Source of the DNA: a virus
DNA: 30,923 bases
IMG/VR virus record: IMGVR_UViG_3300010370_000150
Span: 1 to 30,923 of that record
Reading direction: 5' to 3' (one strand)
Notes under the pieces: model-generated
What the model saw: the letters and a program-made list of their open reading frames with translations, nothing else
Databases searched by the model: none
What the model was told of the DNA's origin: nothing
Shown: positions 22,654-30,265 of the stretch, piece after piece
Layout of the letters: each line of letters starts with the position of its first letter
How positions within the stretch are numbered: the stretch's first letter is position 1
Position numbers and translations under genes: made by a program

Positions 22654-23019
22654 TCAACTTTTTCTTTTCTTTTTTTCAGGTTTAGAAAATCCCCATAGTT
22701 TAGGATTTATTCTTCCATACCCCCAATCAATATTGCGAATAACTGATCCTAAATTATCATAATACATATCAAAAATACTTGATCTCTTACTTGAACGAGT
22801 CAAGTCATAATGAATCTTACCATTAATCTCATATGTCACAATATAAGCATCATTGGGAACATTCTTATCCTTTGCTTCTTCTAACGTGCAATTTTGCTTT
22901 AAAATTTCACACCCATATTGAGACTTAAACAATTCCTTTTCTTGTGCGGTCCAAGAATGATTTGAGTCTGATTTAGGTTTATCTTCCATCTTCGGTTTTT
23001 CTGCAAGTTTTTTACCCAT
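22654..23019 (-). CDS. Conserved hypothetical protein, 121 aa
   Basis: ATG at 23019 with GGAG about ten bases upstream. The N-terminus is lysine-rich and probably disordered (MGKKLAEKPKMEDKPKSDSN). The centre is folded (WTAQEKELFKSQYGCEILKQ, then DAYIVTYEINGKIHYDLTRS and SIFDMYYDNLGSVIRNIDWG), ending in GRINPKLWGFSKPEKKKRKS, a strongly basic tail. It could bind nucleic acid. The type looks conserved in marine T4-like phages, but I cannot assign a function. It is the last gene before the terminator at 22618-22647. Confidence 0.72.
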   Translation of the reverse strand: MGKKLAEKPKMEDKPKSDSNHSWTAQEKELFKSQYGCEILKQNCTLEEAKDKNVPNDAYIVTYEINGKIHYDLTRSSKRSSIFDMYYDNLGSVIRNIDWGYGRINPKLWGFSKPEKKKRKS

Positions 23020-23037
23020 TATATGAACTCCAAAAAA

Positions 23038-23646
23038 TTATGAACGTCCACCCCACTGAATATCAGGGTAAGCTTGAGCAACAATATCCATTGTAATTTT
23101 ATATTTTTCACTTAGTCTTTTATCTTTGACAAGACATAAAATTTCTGCTTCAAGTGGATGAAGACCCTGAAGAATATTAATAAACATAGTTTCTCTACGA
23201 AGAGAACTTAAACTGTCGTTACCACCTTTAATAAAGTTATAAAATCTCTCATATTCTTTACGAATGGATGAGAATCCTTGATCTTGTGAACCTAAAGAAT
23301 TGCTTCCAAGTTCACCCATTTTTGCAACTGCATCTCCAATTTTTTCAGATACAGTACCACTAAAGGAATTCTGTTCACCCACACTAGAATAAGGAACCTC
23401 TCCAGGGGGGAGAACTGAAATTACACTTTCATCAAAGTTCCAAATAAAAATTGCTTTAAGTGATGGATGTTCATACTTTTGTAGAACTTCCACTTTTTTT
23501 GCATTGGTTCTTTGTTTTGATGCCAGTTGAAGAACTTCAAATGCAAACGGATTTGCTGGAAGATCTTTCATTACAGGTTCTACAGGTTTTGCTGTAACCG
23601 CTTTAGATTTTACTGCTACGGGTTTCTTTTTTGCTGATGTTGTCAT
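23038..23646 (-). CDS. Conserved hypothetical protein of marine T4-like phages, 202 aa
   Basis: ATG at 23646. The first 30 residues are Lys/Ala/Val-rich (SAKKKPVAVKSKAVTAKPVE). The core begins NPFAFEVLQLASKQRTNAKK and continues with YEHPSLKAIFIWNFDESVIS and LPPGEVPYSS. A helical C-terminal part (RKEYERFYNFIKGG, LHPLEAEILCLVKDKRLSEK, YKITMDIVAQAYPDIQWGGR) follows. I recognise the pattern as a protein widely shared by these phages without a proven function; a role in replication or virion DNA handling has no direct support here. It is 18 nt from the next gene, so cotranscribed. Confidence 0.8.
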   Translation of the reverse strand: MTTSAKKKPVAVKSKAVTAKPVEPVMKDLPANPFAFEVLQLASKQRTNAKKVEVLQKYEHPSLKAIFIWNFDESVISVLPPGEVPYSSVGEQNSFSGTVSEKIGDAVAKMGELGSNSLGSQDQGFSSIRKEYERFYNFIKGGNDSLSSLRRETMFINILQGLHPLEAEILCLVKDKRLSEKYKITMDIVAQAYPDIQWGGRS

Positions 23647-23670
23647 ATAAAAAAATAATTTACAATTTAG

Positions 23671-23904
23671 TTATTCATCGTCATCGTCATCCATATCATC
23701 ATCTAGAAAGTAATCAGGATTAAAACTTACTGCAACTACTTCATCTGCAATTACGTTTCCATTACCATCAAAAAATTCTGGATGTAGTTTTGGTTTGTCT
23801 TGATAGTTCATCATGTATTCTCTAGTAACCCAACCAATCACAAGACCAATAATGAGATATAATATAGCCAAGAAGGAACCAAAAACTAAACTAACTGCTA
23901 ACAT
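23671..23904 (-). CDS. Small single-pass membrane protein with acidic tail, 77 aa
   Basis: ATG at 23904 after a clear Shine-Dalgarno (CAGGAG, six bases before). Residues 3-26 (AVSLVFGSFLAILYLIIGLV) form one strong transmembrane helix, followed by a short polar stretch, and the C-terminus is a run of Asp/Glu (DDDMDDDDDE). The orientation is likely N-terminus in the membrane and the acidic tail in the cytoplasm. No family beyond small phage membrane proteins is evident. Confidence 0.75.
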   Translation of the reverse strand: MLAVSLVFGSFLAILYLIIGLVIGWVTREYMMNYQDKPKLHPEFFDGNGNVIADEVVAVSFNPDYFLDDDMDDDDDE

Positions 23905-23924
23905 GTTTTTTCTCCTGAGGGAAA

Positions 23925-24113
23925 CTATTTTTTCCTGGATTGAATAAAAAATTCAAAATAGATAGTAAATTCCCTTTTAAATAAAGAAACTATCTTCTTA
24001 TGAATAATACGAAACGGTTGAGTTTGTTTTGTTTTACCTCCATATAATAAAACTTCAACTCCACGATTACGATAATCTTCTTTTTTATTTAGGTATTCAG
24101 GTCTTGATGACAT
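23925..24113 (-). CDS. Small basic hypothetical protein overlapping glutaredoxin, 62 aa
   Basis: I choose the ATG at 24113 (MSSRPEYLNKKEDYRNRGVE), which overlaps the glutaredoxin end by 17 nt; the ATG-like start at 24152 would overlap by 56 nt. The product is basic with a beta-like middle (GVEVLLYGGKTKQTQPFRII) and ends FFIQSRKK. It is a plausible short conserved phage protein, but no function is known to me. It lies downstream of the intragenic promoter at 24244-24273. Confidence 0.6.
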   Translation of the reverse strand: MSSRPEYLNKKEDYRNRGVEVLLYGGKTKQTQPFRIIHKKIVSLFKREFTIYFEFFIQSRKK

Positions 24114-24339
24114 GGTGTTCCTTGAGGAATTTGATCGTGTCAGTGCAACCACCTAACTTTTTATTATCGCAAATAACTTGTGGAAATGTGGAACCTTCTC
24201 CAAATTCAGAATAGAATTCATCTTTAGTGAAGTGCTCATCAAGATTATACACCACGTACTTGCTTCCTGTCAAATCTAAGACTTGTTTTATTTTATAACA
24301 ATATTTACAATCATTTTTGGTATATACTGCAAAGTTCAT
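24097..24339 (-). CDS. Glutaredoxin
   Basis: 80 aa, ATG at 24339. It has the glutaredoxin set: active-site Cys11-Lys-Tyr-Cys14 (NDCKYCYKIKQVL), the cis-proline segment STFPQVI (Pro53), and KLGGCTD (Gly63-Gly64) near the end. It reduces disulfides using glutathione and probably supplies electrons to ribonucleotide reductase, as T4 NrdC does. No ribonucleotide reductase gene lies in this window. The coding sequence contains a perfect sigma70 promoter pair for downstream genes. Confidence 0.93.
   Translation of the reverse strand: MNFAVYTKNDCKYCYKIKQVLDLTGSKYVVYNLDEHFTKDEFYSEFGEGSTFPQVICDNKKLGGCTDTIKFLKEHHVIKT
24244..24273 (-). promoter_or_regulatory. Intragenic sigma70 promoter inside glutaredoxin
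   Basis: Minus strand TTGACA (24273-24268), an 18-bp spacer, then TATAAT (24249-24244): all twelve hexamer positions match. It would start transcription near 24237 inside the glutaredoxin gene and serve the 62-aa, 77-aa, 202-aa and 121-aa genes down to the terminator at 22618-22647. Confidence 0.6.
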
Positions 24340-24371
24340 AGTAATTATAGGATTTATATTAATTTATAAGA

Positions 24372-24402
24372 ATAGGAGGATGACTGTGTGCCACCCTCCT
24401 AT
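24372..24402 (-). other. Hairpin at the end of the glycosyltransferase operon (possible terminator)
   Basis: Eight-base arms ATAGGAGG and CCTCCTAT enclose a 15-nt loop between the 83-aa gene stop and the glutaredoxin start. On the minus strand the following bases are TCTTATAAATT, not a clean U tract, so termination is uncertain. The 100-nt gap holds no ORF. Confidence 0.35.
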
Positions 24403-24440
24403 CATAGCATCATTTTTTGAGGGTGTAAACCCTTTATACA

Positions 24441-24692
24441 TCAAATATCATCTATCTGATAATCATTTTCATCAACCAATTCTATAATTTCTTCATCAGT
24501 TGTTTCTATAATTTCTTCAGAAACTTCAGGAACTGGTGTAGTAATTGTCGCTTCTATTTCATATGCAGGACCATGTTCCTTCAACATTTCGGTTATTTGT
24601 TCAATTGTATATCCCGTATCATTTGCAGAATCTGCAGTAAGATGATATAGATGACTTAAAGGAAGTGTGATAGTTACTGTTTTTGTAGACAT
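24441..24692 (-). CDS. Small acidic protein at the end of the glycosyltransferase operon, 83 aa
   Basis: ATG at 24692, directly adjoining the stop of the glycosyltransferase upstream with no gap. The N-terminus has a beta strand (KTVTITLPLSHLYHLTADSA), then a helix (IEQITEMLKEHG), a short strand (YEIEATITTPV) and a long acidic tail (SEEIIETTDEEIIELVDEND). It has no catalytic motif. Operon position hints at an accessory role or simple co-expression, but no function can be assigned. Confidence 0.65.
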   Translation of the reverse strand: MSTKTVTITLPLSHLYHLTADSANDTGYTIEQITEMLKEHGPAYEIEATITTPVPEVSEEIIETTDEEIIELVDENDYQIDDI

Positions 24693-26546
24693 TTAACCTT
24701 TTCTCCATAGTTCTTTGGAAAATTGGACCCACTGTTCAATACGTGTGTCCCAATTGTAGTATTTATTAATTGCTTGTACTTGTAATGAGTTATCAAATTT
24801 ACCTTCACGATATTCCACAATTGTCTTTTTCAATTCTCTTGCAAATCTTTCGATGTGTTTTTGTCTATCTGGAATAAATCCATAATGTCGTGAAAATCCA
24901 AGTCCAGTTTCAGGTAGAGCGGCAAGATTACTCGAAAGAACAGAACATCCAGCAGCAAGTGCCTCAATCATACAAATGCAAGATGTTTCCATGAAATATG
25001 CTGGATAAGCAAAGATATGAGTTTTCATTAATTGCTCTCTTACTTTTGAATTGTTGGTACGAGTATGTCTAACAATTCTCTTATCATTATTCGCTAATCT
25101 CAAACAATAACGAAGAAATTCTTCTTCTTGTTGCCCAACATGAGAATATTCATAAGTTTGAATTCCTTCTAAATGTTGTTTCTTTCGTTCATCTGGATCG
25201 AGTTCATGAAAGATATGAAGATCAAAATCCTCTTCGGGTATTAACTTAATTGCTTCAAGAAGAATATCAAGACCTCGAATTGGATTTGGATGGAACATCA
25301 ACTGCAACTTTCCTTTTGGTTTTTCATGAATCTCAAAAGGTTTAATTGCATTTTTAAGTACATGACACTTTTCCGTTGGAAGTTGAAATCTTTCCATGAA
25401 TCTTTCATACTGCCAATCAGACACAAAGACATATGCCTTAAAGTGTTTCTGGAATTGTTTGTCCATCAATTGCTCTAGACCTGCCTCCATATGATGAGGA
25501 TGTAACCACACAATATTTGAGTTGTCTGGTGCAATGATATTGTCACCTGGAATTACACACCAGTGCCAATCTGCAAGATCTGGAGCAGCAGGGAGAACAT
25601 AATCTTGCCAGGCACGACCCATAATCTCGGTTCCACCAGTTCCATCTGGATTTAAAGATGCCTCTAGAAGTGGTGGCATATTATTGTGAAGATACTCAGG
25701 TTTTGTAGTTACTTTGTCAGTCATTTCATAAAACTCCTTTGGAAATATTTGTGCAATAAGATTTCTTAGATTCTCTGGGTAATTTAGAAAATTATATGCA
25801 ATGAATTGCTTGTTTTCATGTGTGCGATTCAAAATATCTTTTTTATTTTGAATCGCACTGAGAAGATTCTCTTCATTTTTGATCTCATCCCGATTGAATT
25901 CTTGATGTGCATAAGATTCTAATTTATCTTGAATCTGAGAAATACCACCAAAAAATGTAAAGTGCCAACCCCCATTTTCAAAGAAAGGAAATTCATAAGA
26001 GTGACTTCTTAAAAAATCCCCACCCTTATCTAGTGCTGTTTCGATATTTGTAAATACTGTCCCACCCCAAGTACTGTTCTCATATGTTACAAAATTATAA
26101 TAAAGATTATGACATTTTGCGAGAGCAAGATTATTTTCTGGGAGACCATTTTGTTTTACATGTTGAACTAACTCCTTACATGGAATTTCGTCAACATCAC
26201 TTAACATAAACAAATCATTTTTGGAAAAGTTTTTAAGAACTTCCAATATATGATTTCTTTGCCCTCTTTCTAATTTCCAAAATCCAGATGTAAAGTCACA
26301 TTCAGTTTTGTTTGAAAAATCATAATTAGTAATATCAGGTTCATAATGAACTGATATAATTTTTGCACGCAAAACCTCATCGAATTCATTTAAAATTTGG
26401 TCTAGGTAATATGGTTTTGTATCTCCAGAATGAGTATAATTACATTCGGATATAACAAAATAATCAACAATATCACGAAGATATTCCAAACGAAGTTTTA
26501 GAATATCAAATTCATTAAAAAATGAAAAACCGTCAATAACTTTCAT
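24693..26546 (-). CDS. Two-domain glycosyltransferase: GT17-like plus GT4-like
   Basis: 617 aa, ATG at 26546 in a 4-nt overlap with the gene upstream. Residues 1-270 match the GT17 (N-acetylglucosaminyltransferase-like) family: KVIDGFSFFNEFDILKLRLE, then VDYFVISECNYTHSGDTKP, LERGQRNHI and the acidic motif SDVDEIP (Asp117-Val-Asp119), with GGWHFTFFGG later. Residues about 290-617 are a GT-B enzyme of GT4 type: GTGGTEIMGRAWQDY, YVFVSDWQYERFMERF, HPNPIRGLDILLEAIKLIPE, and the E-x7-E motif Glu520...Glu528 (METSCICMIEALAAGCSVLS). The fusion suggests two sequential sugar transfers by one protein. Acceptor and sugar donors cannot be read from sequence. Confidence 0.88.
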   Translation of the reverse strand: MKVIDGFSFFNEFDILKLRLEYLRDIVDYFVISECNYTHSGDTKPYYLDQILNEFDEVLRAKIISVHYEPDITNYDFSNKTECDFTSGFWKLERGQRNHILEVLKNFSKNDLFMLSDVDEIPCKELVQHVKQNGLPENNLALAKCHNLYYNFVTYENSTWGGTVFTNIETALDKGGDFLRSHSYEFPFFENGGWHFTFFGGISQIQDKLESYAHQEFNRDEIKNEENLLSAIQNKKDILNRTHENKQFIAYNFLNYPENLRNLIAQIFPKEFYEMTDKVTTKPEYLHNNMPPLLEASLNPDGTGGTEIMGRAWQDYVLPAAPDLADWHWCVIPGDNIIAPDNSNIVWLHPHHMEAGLEQLMDKQFQKHFKAYVFVSDWQYERFMERFQLPTEKCHVLKNAIKPFEIHEKPKGKLQLMFHPNPIRGLDILLEAIKLIPEEDFDLHIFHELDPDERKKQHLEGIQTYEYSHVGQQEEEFLRYCLRLANNDKRIVRHTRTNNSKVREQLMKTHIFAYPAYFMETSCICMIEALAAGCSVLSSNLAALPETGLGFSRHYGFIPDRQKHIERFARELKKTIVEYREGKFDNSLQVQAINKYYNWDTRIEQWVQFSKELWRKG

Positions 26547-27388
26547 TCAATAACCTCTTCTAAAAATTTATCCATTGGCGATTTCTTAAAGATTTCTAGA
26601 CCTCTTTCTGTCTGAGCATCAAGTTCTTCAGGTTTTTTAAGAAGTTTATATGCAGTATCCACAAAACGATTATAAGTTGAAGTGAATACAGTTCCTTCCA
26701 TATAATCGGGAAAGTCTGTAGTATCATTTCTTTCACAGAGAACAGGAACTTTATTTTGGATTAAATGTGATACACGAATAATTTCAAAGATTTGATTATC
26801 ATGATTATGTAAATTAATTACTAACTTTGCTCTTTTGATTAGTTGGTCTCTATCATCACCATAAGTAGATTGAACAGAAACAAAATTAATTTTTTTATTA
26901 TTCGCAAATTGGTCCATAATGTGAAGTCTTCTTGCAGATGGAGACATATATGCAAGAATATCAATATCTCTATCTTCAGGTTTGTTTCTTTCAAAATATG
27001 AAATCTCTGGAACATAACCAACCTTACAATGCTTTATATTTTCTACCCCTGCTTTACGTAGAACATCAACATTTCGCATCGAATAATCCCATACTTCTAG
27101 TCCACGATACTTACGACACCAACGAACACATTCTGGTTGATCTCTCATTTGTTCCAGAGAGTAAATAATTGTATCTTTTGGAATATCATGTCTTACAACA
27201 TCTACTGGGCAATGGTGCATTCCAAAAACAATATTTCGTCTTCCGGGTTCAAAAGTATTGATGCTATTTGTTACATCATATCCTAGTCTTTGTAATGAGA
27301 AAAACACTGATGCTTCAATTTCATGAAACACATTGGAATGGATATAAAATCCATTATCTGGAACAATTCTTACTAAATTAAATTTCAT
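26543..27388 (-). CDS. Glycosyltransferase-like protein (GT-B type), 281 aa
   Basis: ATG at 27388, overlapping the upstream gene by 4 nt and the downstream gene by 4 nt. The N-terminal part (KFNLVRIVPDNGFYIHSNVF, then IVFGMHHCPVDVVRHDIPKD and TIIYSLEQM) and C-terminal part (DIDILAYMSPSARRLHIMDQ, AKLVINLHNHDNQIFEIIRV, HLIQNKVPVLCER) follow the GT-B layout of glycan-forming enzymes with a Rossmann-like C-terminal half; 'FEIIRVSHLIQNKVPVL' is the usual nucleotide-sugar binding end. It is shorter than typical GT4 proteins. Sugar donor and acceptor are unknown; its operon position links it with the other four enzymes. Confidence 0.75.
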   Translation of the reverse strand: MKFNLVRIVPDNGFYIHSNVFHEIEASVFFSLQRLGYDVTNSINTFEPGRRNIVFGMHHCPVDVVRHDIPKDTIIYSLEQMRDQPECVRWCRKYRGLEVWDYSMRNVDVLRKAGVENIKHCKVGYVPEISYFERNKPEDRDIDILAYMSPSARRLHIMDQFANNKKINFVSVQSTYGDDRDQLIKRAKLVINLHNHDNQIFEIIRVSHLIQNKVPVLCERNDTTDFPDYMEGTVFTSTYNRFVDTAYKLLKKPEELDAQTERGLEIFKKSPMDKFLEEVIE

Positions 27389-28806
27389 TGAATAAACTCC
27401 TCAAAGTTTTTATTAATTTCATGAATTAGATTTATATTCTTACTTATAACTCCTAATCCATTACAATGTTTGAAGTTTGTTTTTGGAAGTTTAATTTCGT
27501 TGAAGAAGTCTTTAACTCCAAAATTCTCAATCATTGTGTCGTGCAATAAGATTATGCCATTTTCTTTCACAAATGGTGACCACTTTTCATAATCATTTTT
27601 AACTGCTTCATAAGTATGAAGTCCATCAATATGAAGAACATCAATTTCTTTATTCCATGTTTGGACTACATCATCAAAAAATCCTCTAATAAATGTAATA
27701 TTACTCAATTCCAATTCTCTTTGTTTTTCTAAGACATAATCATAAGTATTTCTGATTCCTGCATGTTCATCACCCTCAAAACTATCAATGCCATAGATAT
27801 GACCAATTTCTGGAAGAGCAAAACAGAATGTTGAATATCCGTAATCAACTCCTAAGTCCACAACAACGTCTGGTTCAACTCTACGAATTAACCAGTCTGC
27901 AAAGTCTCTATGATCTCTCCAATTAAAGTTTCCCATTGAACCAACTTCAGTAAGAGTGTGGATTTTACCATATCGTCTCTTCTCTTCATCACTCTTCATG
28001 CTCTCATCATACATCTCTCTCGGATAGTAAATAAAATATCTTTCAAGTCCTTGGTTATCATATTGATGATGACGACGATAATGAAAACAATATTGATTTG
28101 GAATTCCAGTTGCCATCCAAAGTTCAAAACAATAACGATAATTTTGAAGTTCTCTTAACATCGCATCAACATCCATATACTCTTCAATCTTGAGGGGATG
28201 TTTGAGTTTGCGAATATAATCATTTCGTGCCCACCAGAAGTTCCCTGCATAATGCTGAACTACAAAGTCAAGTTTAATATCGTGTCGTTCTACCCAATCA
28301 ACACCACAGCAATCATATCCTTCATCAAGTTTAGCAATACATTCTTCCCATTTCTCAAGATTGAAATATTGCATATAATGCCTCCAATCCTTAAGAGCAC
28401 CAGGAATATGAGTTGTGTATGAACTTATACCCTTATTATGAAAATAAAAGACATAACCATCATCATCTTGGCAATGCTCATATATCTTTGTGAGAGTTTG
28501 CCCTTCGTAAAGATTAGGTTGTTCTCCAACATTCCTCATATCAATAATGTTGACAAATGGATAACGATCTTTAATATAATTAGTTACCATTTGATCATAA
28601 GAATGACCAGTTTTAGAATTATAAAGTCCAAGAGGAAGAGTGATACACATATTGACAGTTGCTTTATCAGAAAGACCAACCGATTTCAATAAACTCATTT
28701 GTTCATCCACCCACCAAATCCACATATTGTTGGTATCTGGAATGAAGAGGTGATAAAAAACGGCAATAGTTTTTTTCACTTTCTTTTCATTTTTGTAATT
28801 TAACAT
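27385..28806 (-). CDS. Glycosyltransferase-like / SAM methyltransferase fusion
   Basis: 473 aa, ATG at 28806, overlapping the upstream gene by 7 nt. The N-terminal half (about 12-265) resembles capsule-type transferases: YVFYFHNKGISSY, then LKDWRHYMQYFNLEKWEECI, GYDCCGVDW and HYAGNFWWARNDYIRKL. The C-terminal half (about 300-473) is a class I SAM-dependent methyltransferase: VVVDLGVDYGYSTFCFA (314-330, glycine-rich SAM site), IYGIDSFEGD, DVLHIDGLHTYEAVKNDYEK (389-408) and IILLHDT (418-424), the Methyltransf_24 pattern. Fusion of transfer and methylation suggests a capping methyl group on the glycan. The N-terminal leader MLNYKN matches those of the two genes upstream. Confidence 0.85.
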   Translation of the reverse strand: MLNYKNEKKVKKTIAVFYHLFIPDTNNMWIWWVDEQMSLLKSVGLSDKATVNMCITLPLGLYNSKTGHSYDQMVTNYIKDRYPFVNIIDMRNVGEQPNLYEGQTLTKIYEHCQDDDGYVFYFHNKGISSYTTHIPGALKDWRHYMQYFNLEKWEECIAKLDEGYDCCGVDWVERHDIKLDFVVQHYAGNFWWARNDYIRKLKHPLKIEEYMDVDAMLRELQNYRYCFELWMATGIPNQYCFHYRRHHQYDNQGLERYFIYYPREMYDESMKSDEEKRRYGKIHTLTEVGSMGNFNWRDHRDFADWLIRRVEPDVVVDLGVDYGYSTFCFALPEIGHIYGIDSFEGDEHAGIRNTYDYVLEKQRELELSNITFIRGFFDDVVQTWNKEIDVLHIDGLHTYEAVKNDYEKWSPFVKENGIILLHDTMIENFGVKDFFNEIKLPKTNFKHCNGLGVISKNINLIHEINKNFEEFIQ

Positions 28807-29492
28807 ACAATATTACTCTTAATGTGTCCAACAACAACTGAAGAATCTACATAAACCTTATATCCATTTTCCGTGACTCTCTCACAGAAATACAAATCTT
28901 CACCCAATGGAAGTTCATAGGTTACTCCATTAACTTCTTGAATTACTTTACCTAGTCCATACCAAGGTCTCTTGAGAGATTCAAACACACCAGATTTGAT
29001 GCACATAAAACCAAGACCGACACCATAAACTGGAAAAACTTCTCCTATTTGATTTAGATTAGAAATTTCATCTCTAGTCATTGGGCGATAATCATCTTTG
29101 CTTCTATGAATCATTGCGTCTTCACCCCGTGCTTCAAAATAAACACCAGAAATTAAATCCTTATCTGATTGTAATAGTTTGATAAAATGTTCTGGATTCC
29201 AAACAATATCACTATCAATACAAAATATTTTATCGTAAGTATATTGACCTTTGCCAGGACTACTATTAAATACCTCTAAATTTTTGGACCCAGTAATCGT
29301 TGCTTCTCTCGCATTTGTTACAAGAGATGCATACTCATTCTGAAACAACCAAGAAATATTATTTGCCTGAAGAACATGAATTGTTCCAAGTAATGACTTT
29401 ACATATCCTGATTCCAATTGATTGCCTGGAGTTGCAATTACCACATTGAAGTGTGGTCTTGTAGGTTCAACATTATTTGAATAATTTAACAT
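28800..29492 (-). CDS. GT-A type glycosyltransferase, 230 aa
   Basis: ATG at 29492, 8 nt after the upstream stop. After the leader MLNYSNNVEP come FNVVIATPGNQLESGYVKSL, the DxD motif IFCIDSDIVW (Asp93-Ser-Asp95), GVYFEARG, GVGLGFMCIKSGVFESL, and GEDLYFCERVTENGYKVYVD before a final His223 (VGHIK). This is a GT-A/GT2-like layout with metal-binding DxD, a 'G.G....K.GVFE' acceptor segment and 'EDL.FC.R....GYK'. It is clearly paralogous to the next enzyme upstream, with DxD at the same residue numbers. Donor and acceptor unknown. Confidence 0.85.
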   Translation of the reverse strand: MLNYSNNVEPTRPHFNVVIATPGNQLESGYVKSLLGTIHVLQANNISWLFQNEYASLVTNAREATITGSKNLEVFNSSPGKGQYTYDKIFCIDSDIVWNPEHFIKLLQSDKDLISGVYFEARGEDAMIHRSKDDYRPMTRDEISNLNQIGEVFPVYGVGLGFMCIKSGVFESLKRPWYGLGKVIQEVNGVTYELPLGEDLYFCERVTENGYKVYVDSSVVVGHIKSNIVC

Positions 29493-29500
29493 ATTTTTAA

Positions 29501-30220
29501 TTATAGAATTACCATTTTTTGATGACCGACTCGAATCTTGGGATTACACCAAATTTCAAATCCATAACTTCTTAAGTCCTCACACATTGCAACATCTTCA
29601 GAACACATATCCTCAAGTATTGTACCATCATCCTTAATAAGTTGAACTTTTTTGGGAGCAAACCAAGGATAAGGAATTTTTTCAAATACACCTTTTTTCA
29701 TAAGAACCCATCCAAATCCACAGTAATCAACTTTAAATGGTCCGGGTCGTCTTGCCATTTCTTCAATTGTCTCAAAATGATAAGAACCTTTAGACATTAA
29801 AAGTTCTTTGTCCATTTTTTCGACAACAGTGGACTGATTGCAAATTGGAGTTCCATTTGATTGCACATACCAACCAGTAGCAACATCCTTATTCATCATT
29901 AAAAGTTCCATTAAATCTTCAGTTTTAAAAATAATATCACTATCAATCCACATAATGTAATCATAAGGAACATTCCCCCTCCAAGGAGTTAACATTGTTC
30001 CTGCAAAATTATCCGCTTCTAAACAATCAGTTCTGGCAAAATTTACCATAGAACTATAACGTTGAGAAATGTAAAAGTTAATTCCCATTTGATTCAAATC
30101 AAATAATAATCGAATCATTTGGGTCATAAAAGTTCCAGAATAATAAAATCCTGGAAGACAAAATGCGATTGTTTTTCCTTTAAAATTATTTTTCGGTTGA
30201 TTTGTATAATTCAGAGACAT
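29501..30220 (-). CDS. GT-A type glycosyltransferase, 239 aa (paralogue of the next gene)
   Basis: ATG at 30220, first gene of the operon, 31 nt after a CTAAATA motif. The leader MSLNYTNQPKN is followed by KTIAFCLPGFYYSGTFMTQM, YIMWIDSDIIFKTEDLM (Asp93-Ser-Asp95), GWYVQSNGTPI, GFGWVLMKKGVFEKIPYPWF, and SEDVAMCEDLRSYGFEIWCN ending at His233 (VGHQK). The layout is the same as the 230-aa paralogue downstream. It is a predicted nucleotide-sugar dependent transferase; acceptor unknown. The adhesin gene lies directly upstream. Confidence 0.85.
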   Translation of the reverse strand: MSLNYTNQPKNNFKGKTIAFCLPGFYYSGTFMTQMIRLLFDLNQMGINFYISQRYSSMVNFARTDCLEADNFAGTMLTPWRGNVPYDYIMWIDSDIIFKTEDLMELLMMNKDVATGWYVQSNGTPICNQSTVVEKMDKELLMSKGSYHFETIEEMARRPGPFKVDYCGFGWVLMKKGVFEKIPYPWFAPKKVQLIKDDGTILEDMCSEDVAMCEDLRSYGFEIWCNPKIRVGHQKMVIL

Positions 30221-30251
30221 AAAACGAAGTCAATGTAAATTCATTGTACCA

Positions 30252-30258
30252 TATTTAG
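30252..30258 (-). promoter_or_regulatory. Late-promoter-like motif CTAAATA before the glycosyltransferase operon
   Basis: Minus strand CTCTAAATATGG lies in the 45-nt gap between the adhesin stop and the ATG at 30220, with 31 nt between motif and start codon, as before the starts at 4715, 14800 and 14843. A TACAAT sequence follows just downstream but lacks a good -35. Function inferred. Confidence 0.5.
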
Positions 30259-30265
30259 AGTCATT

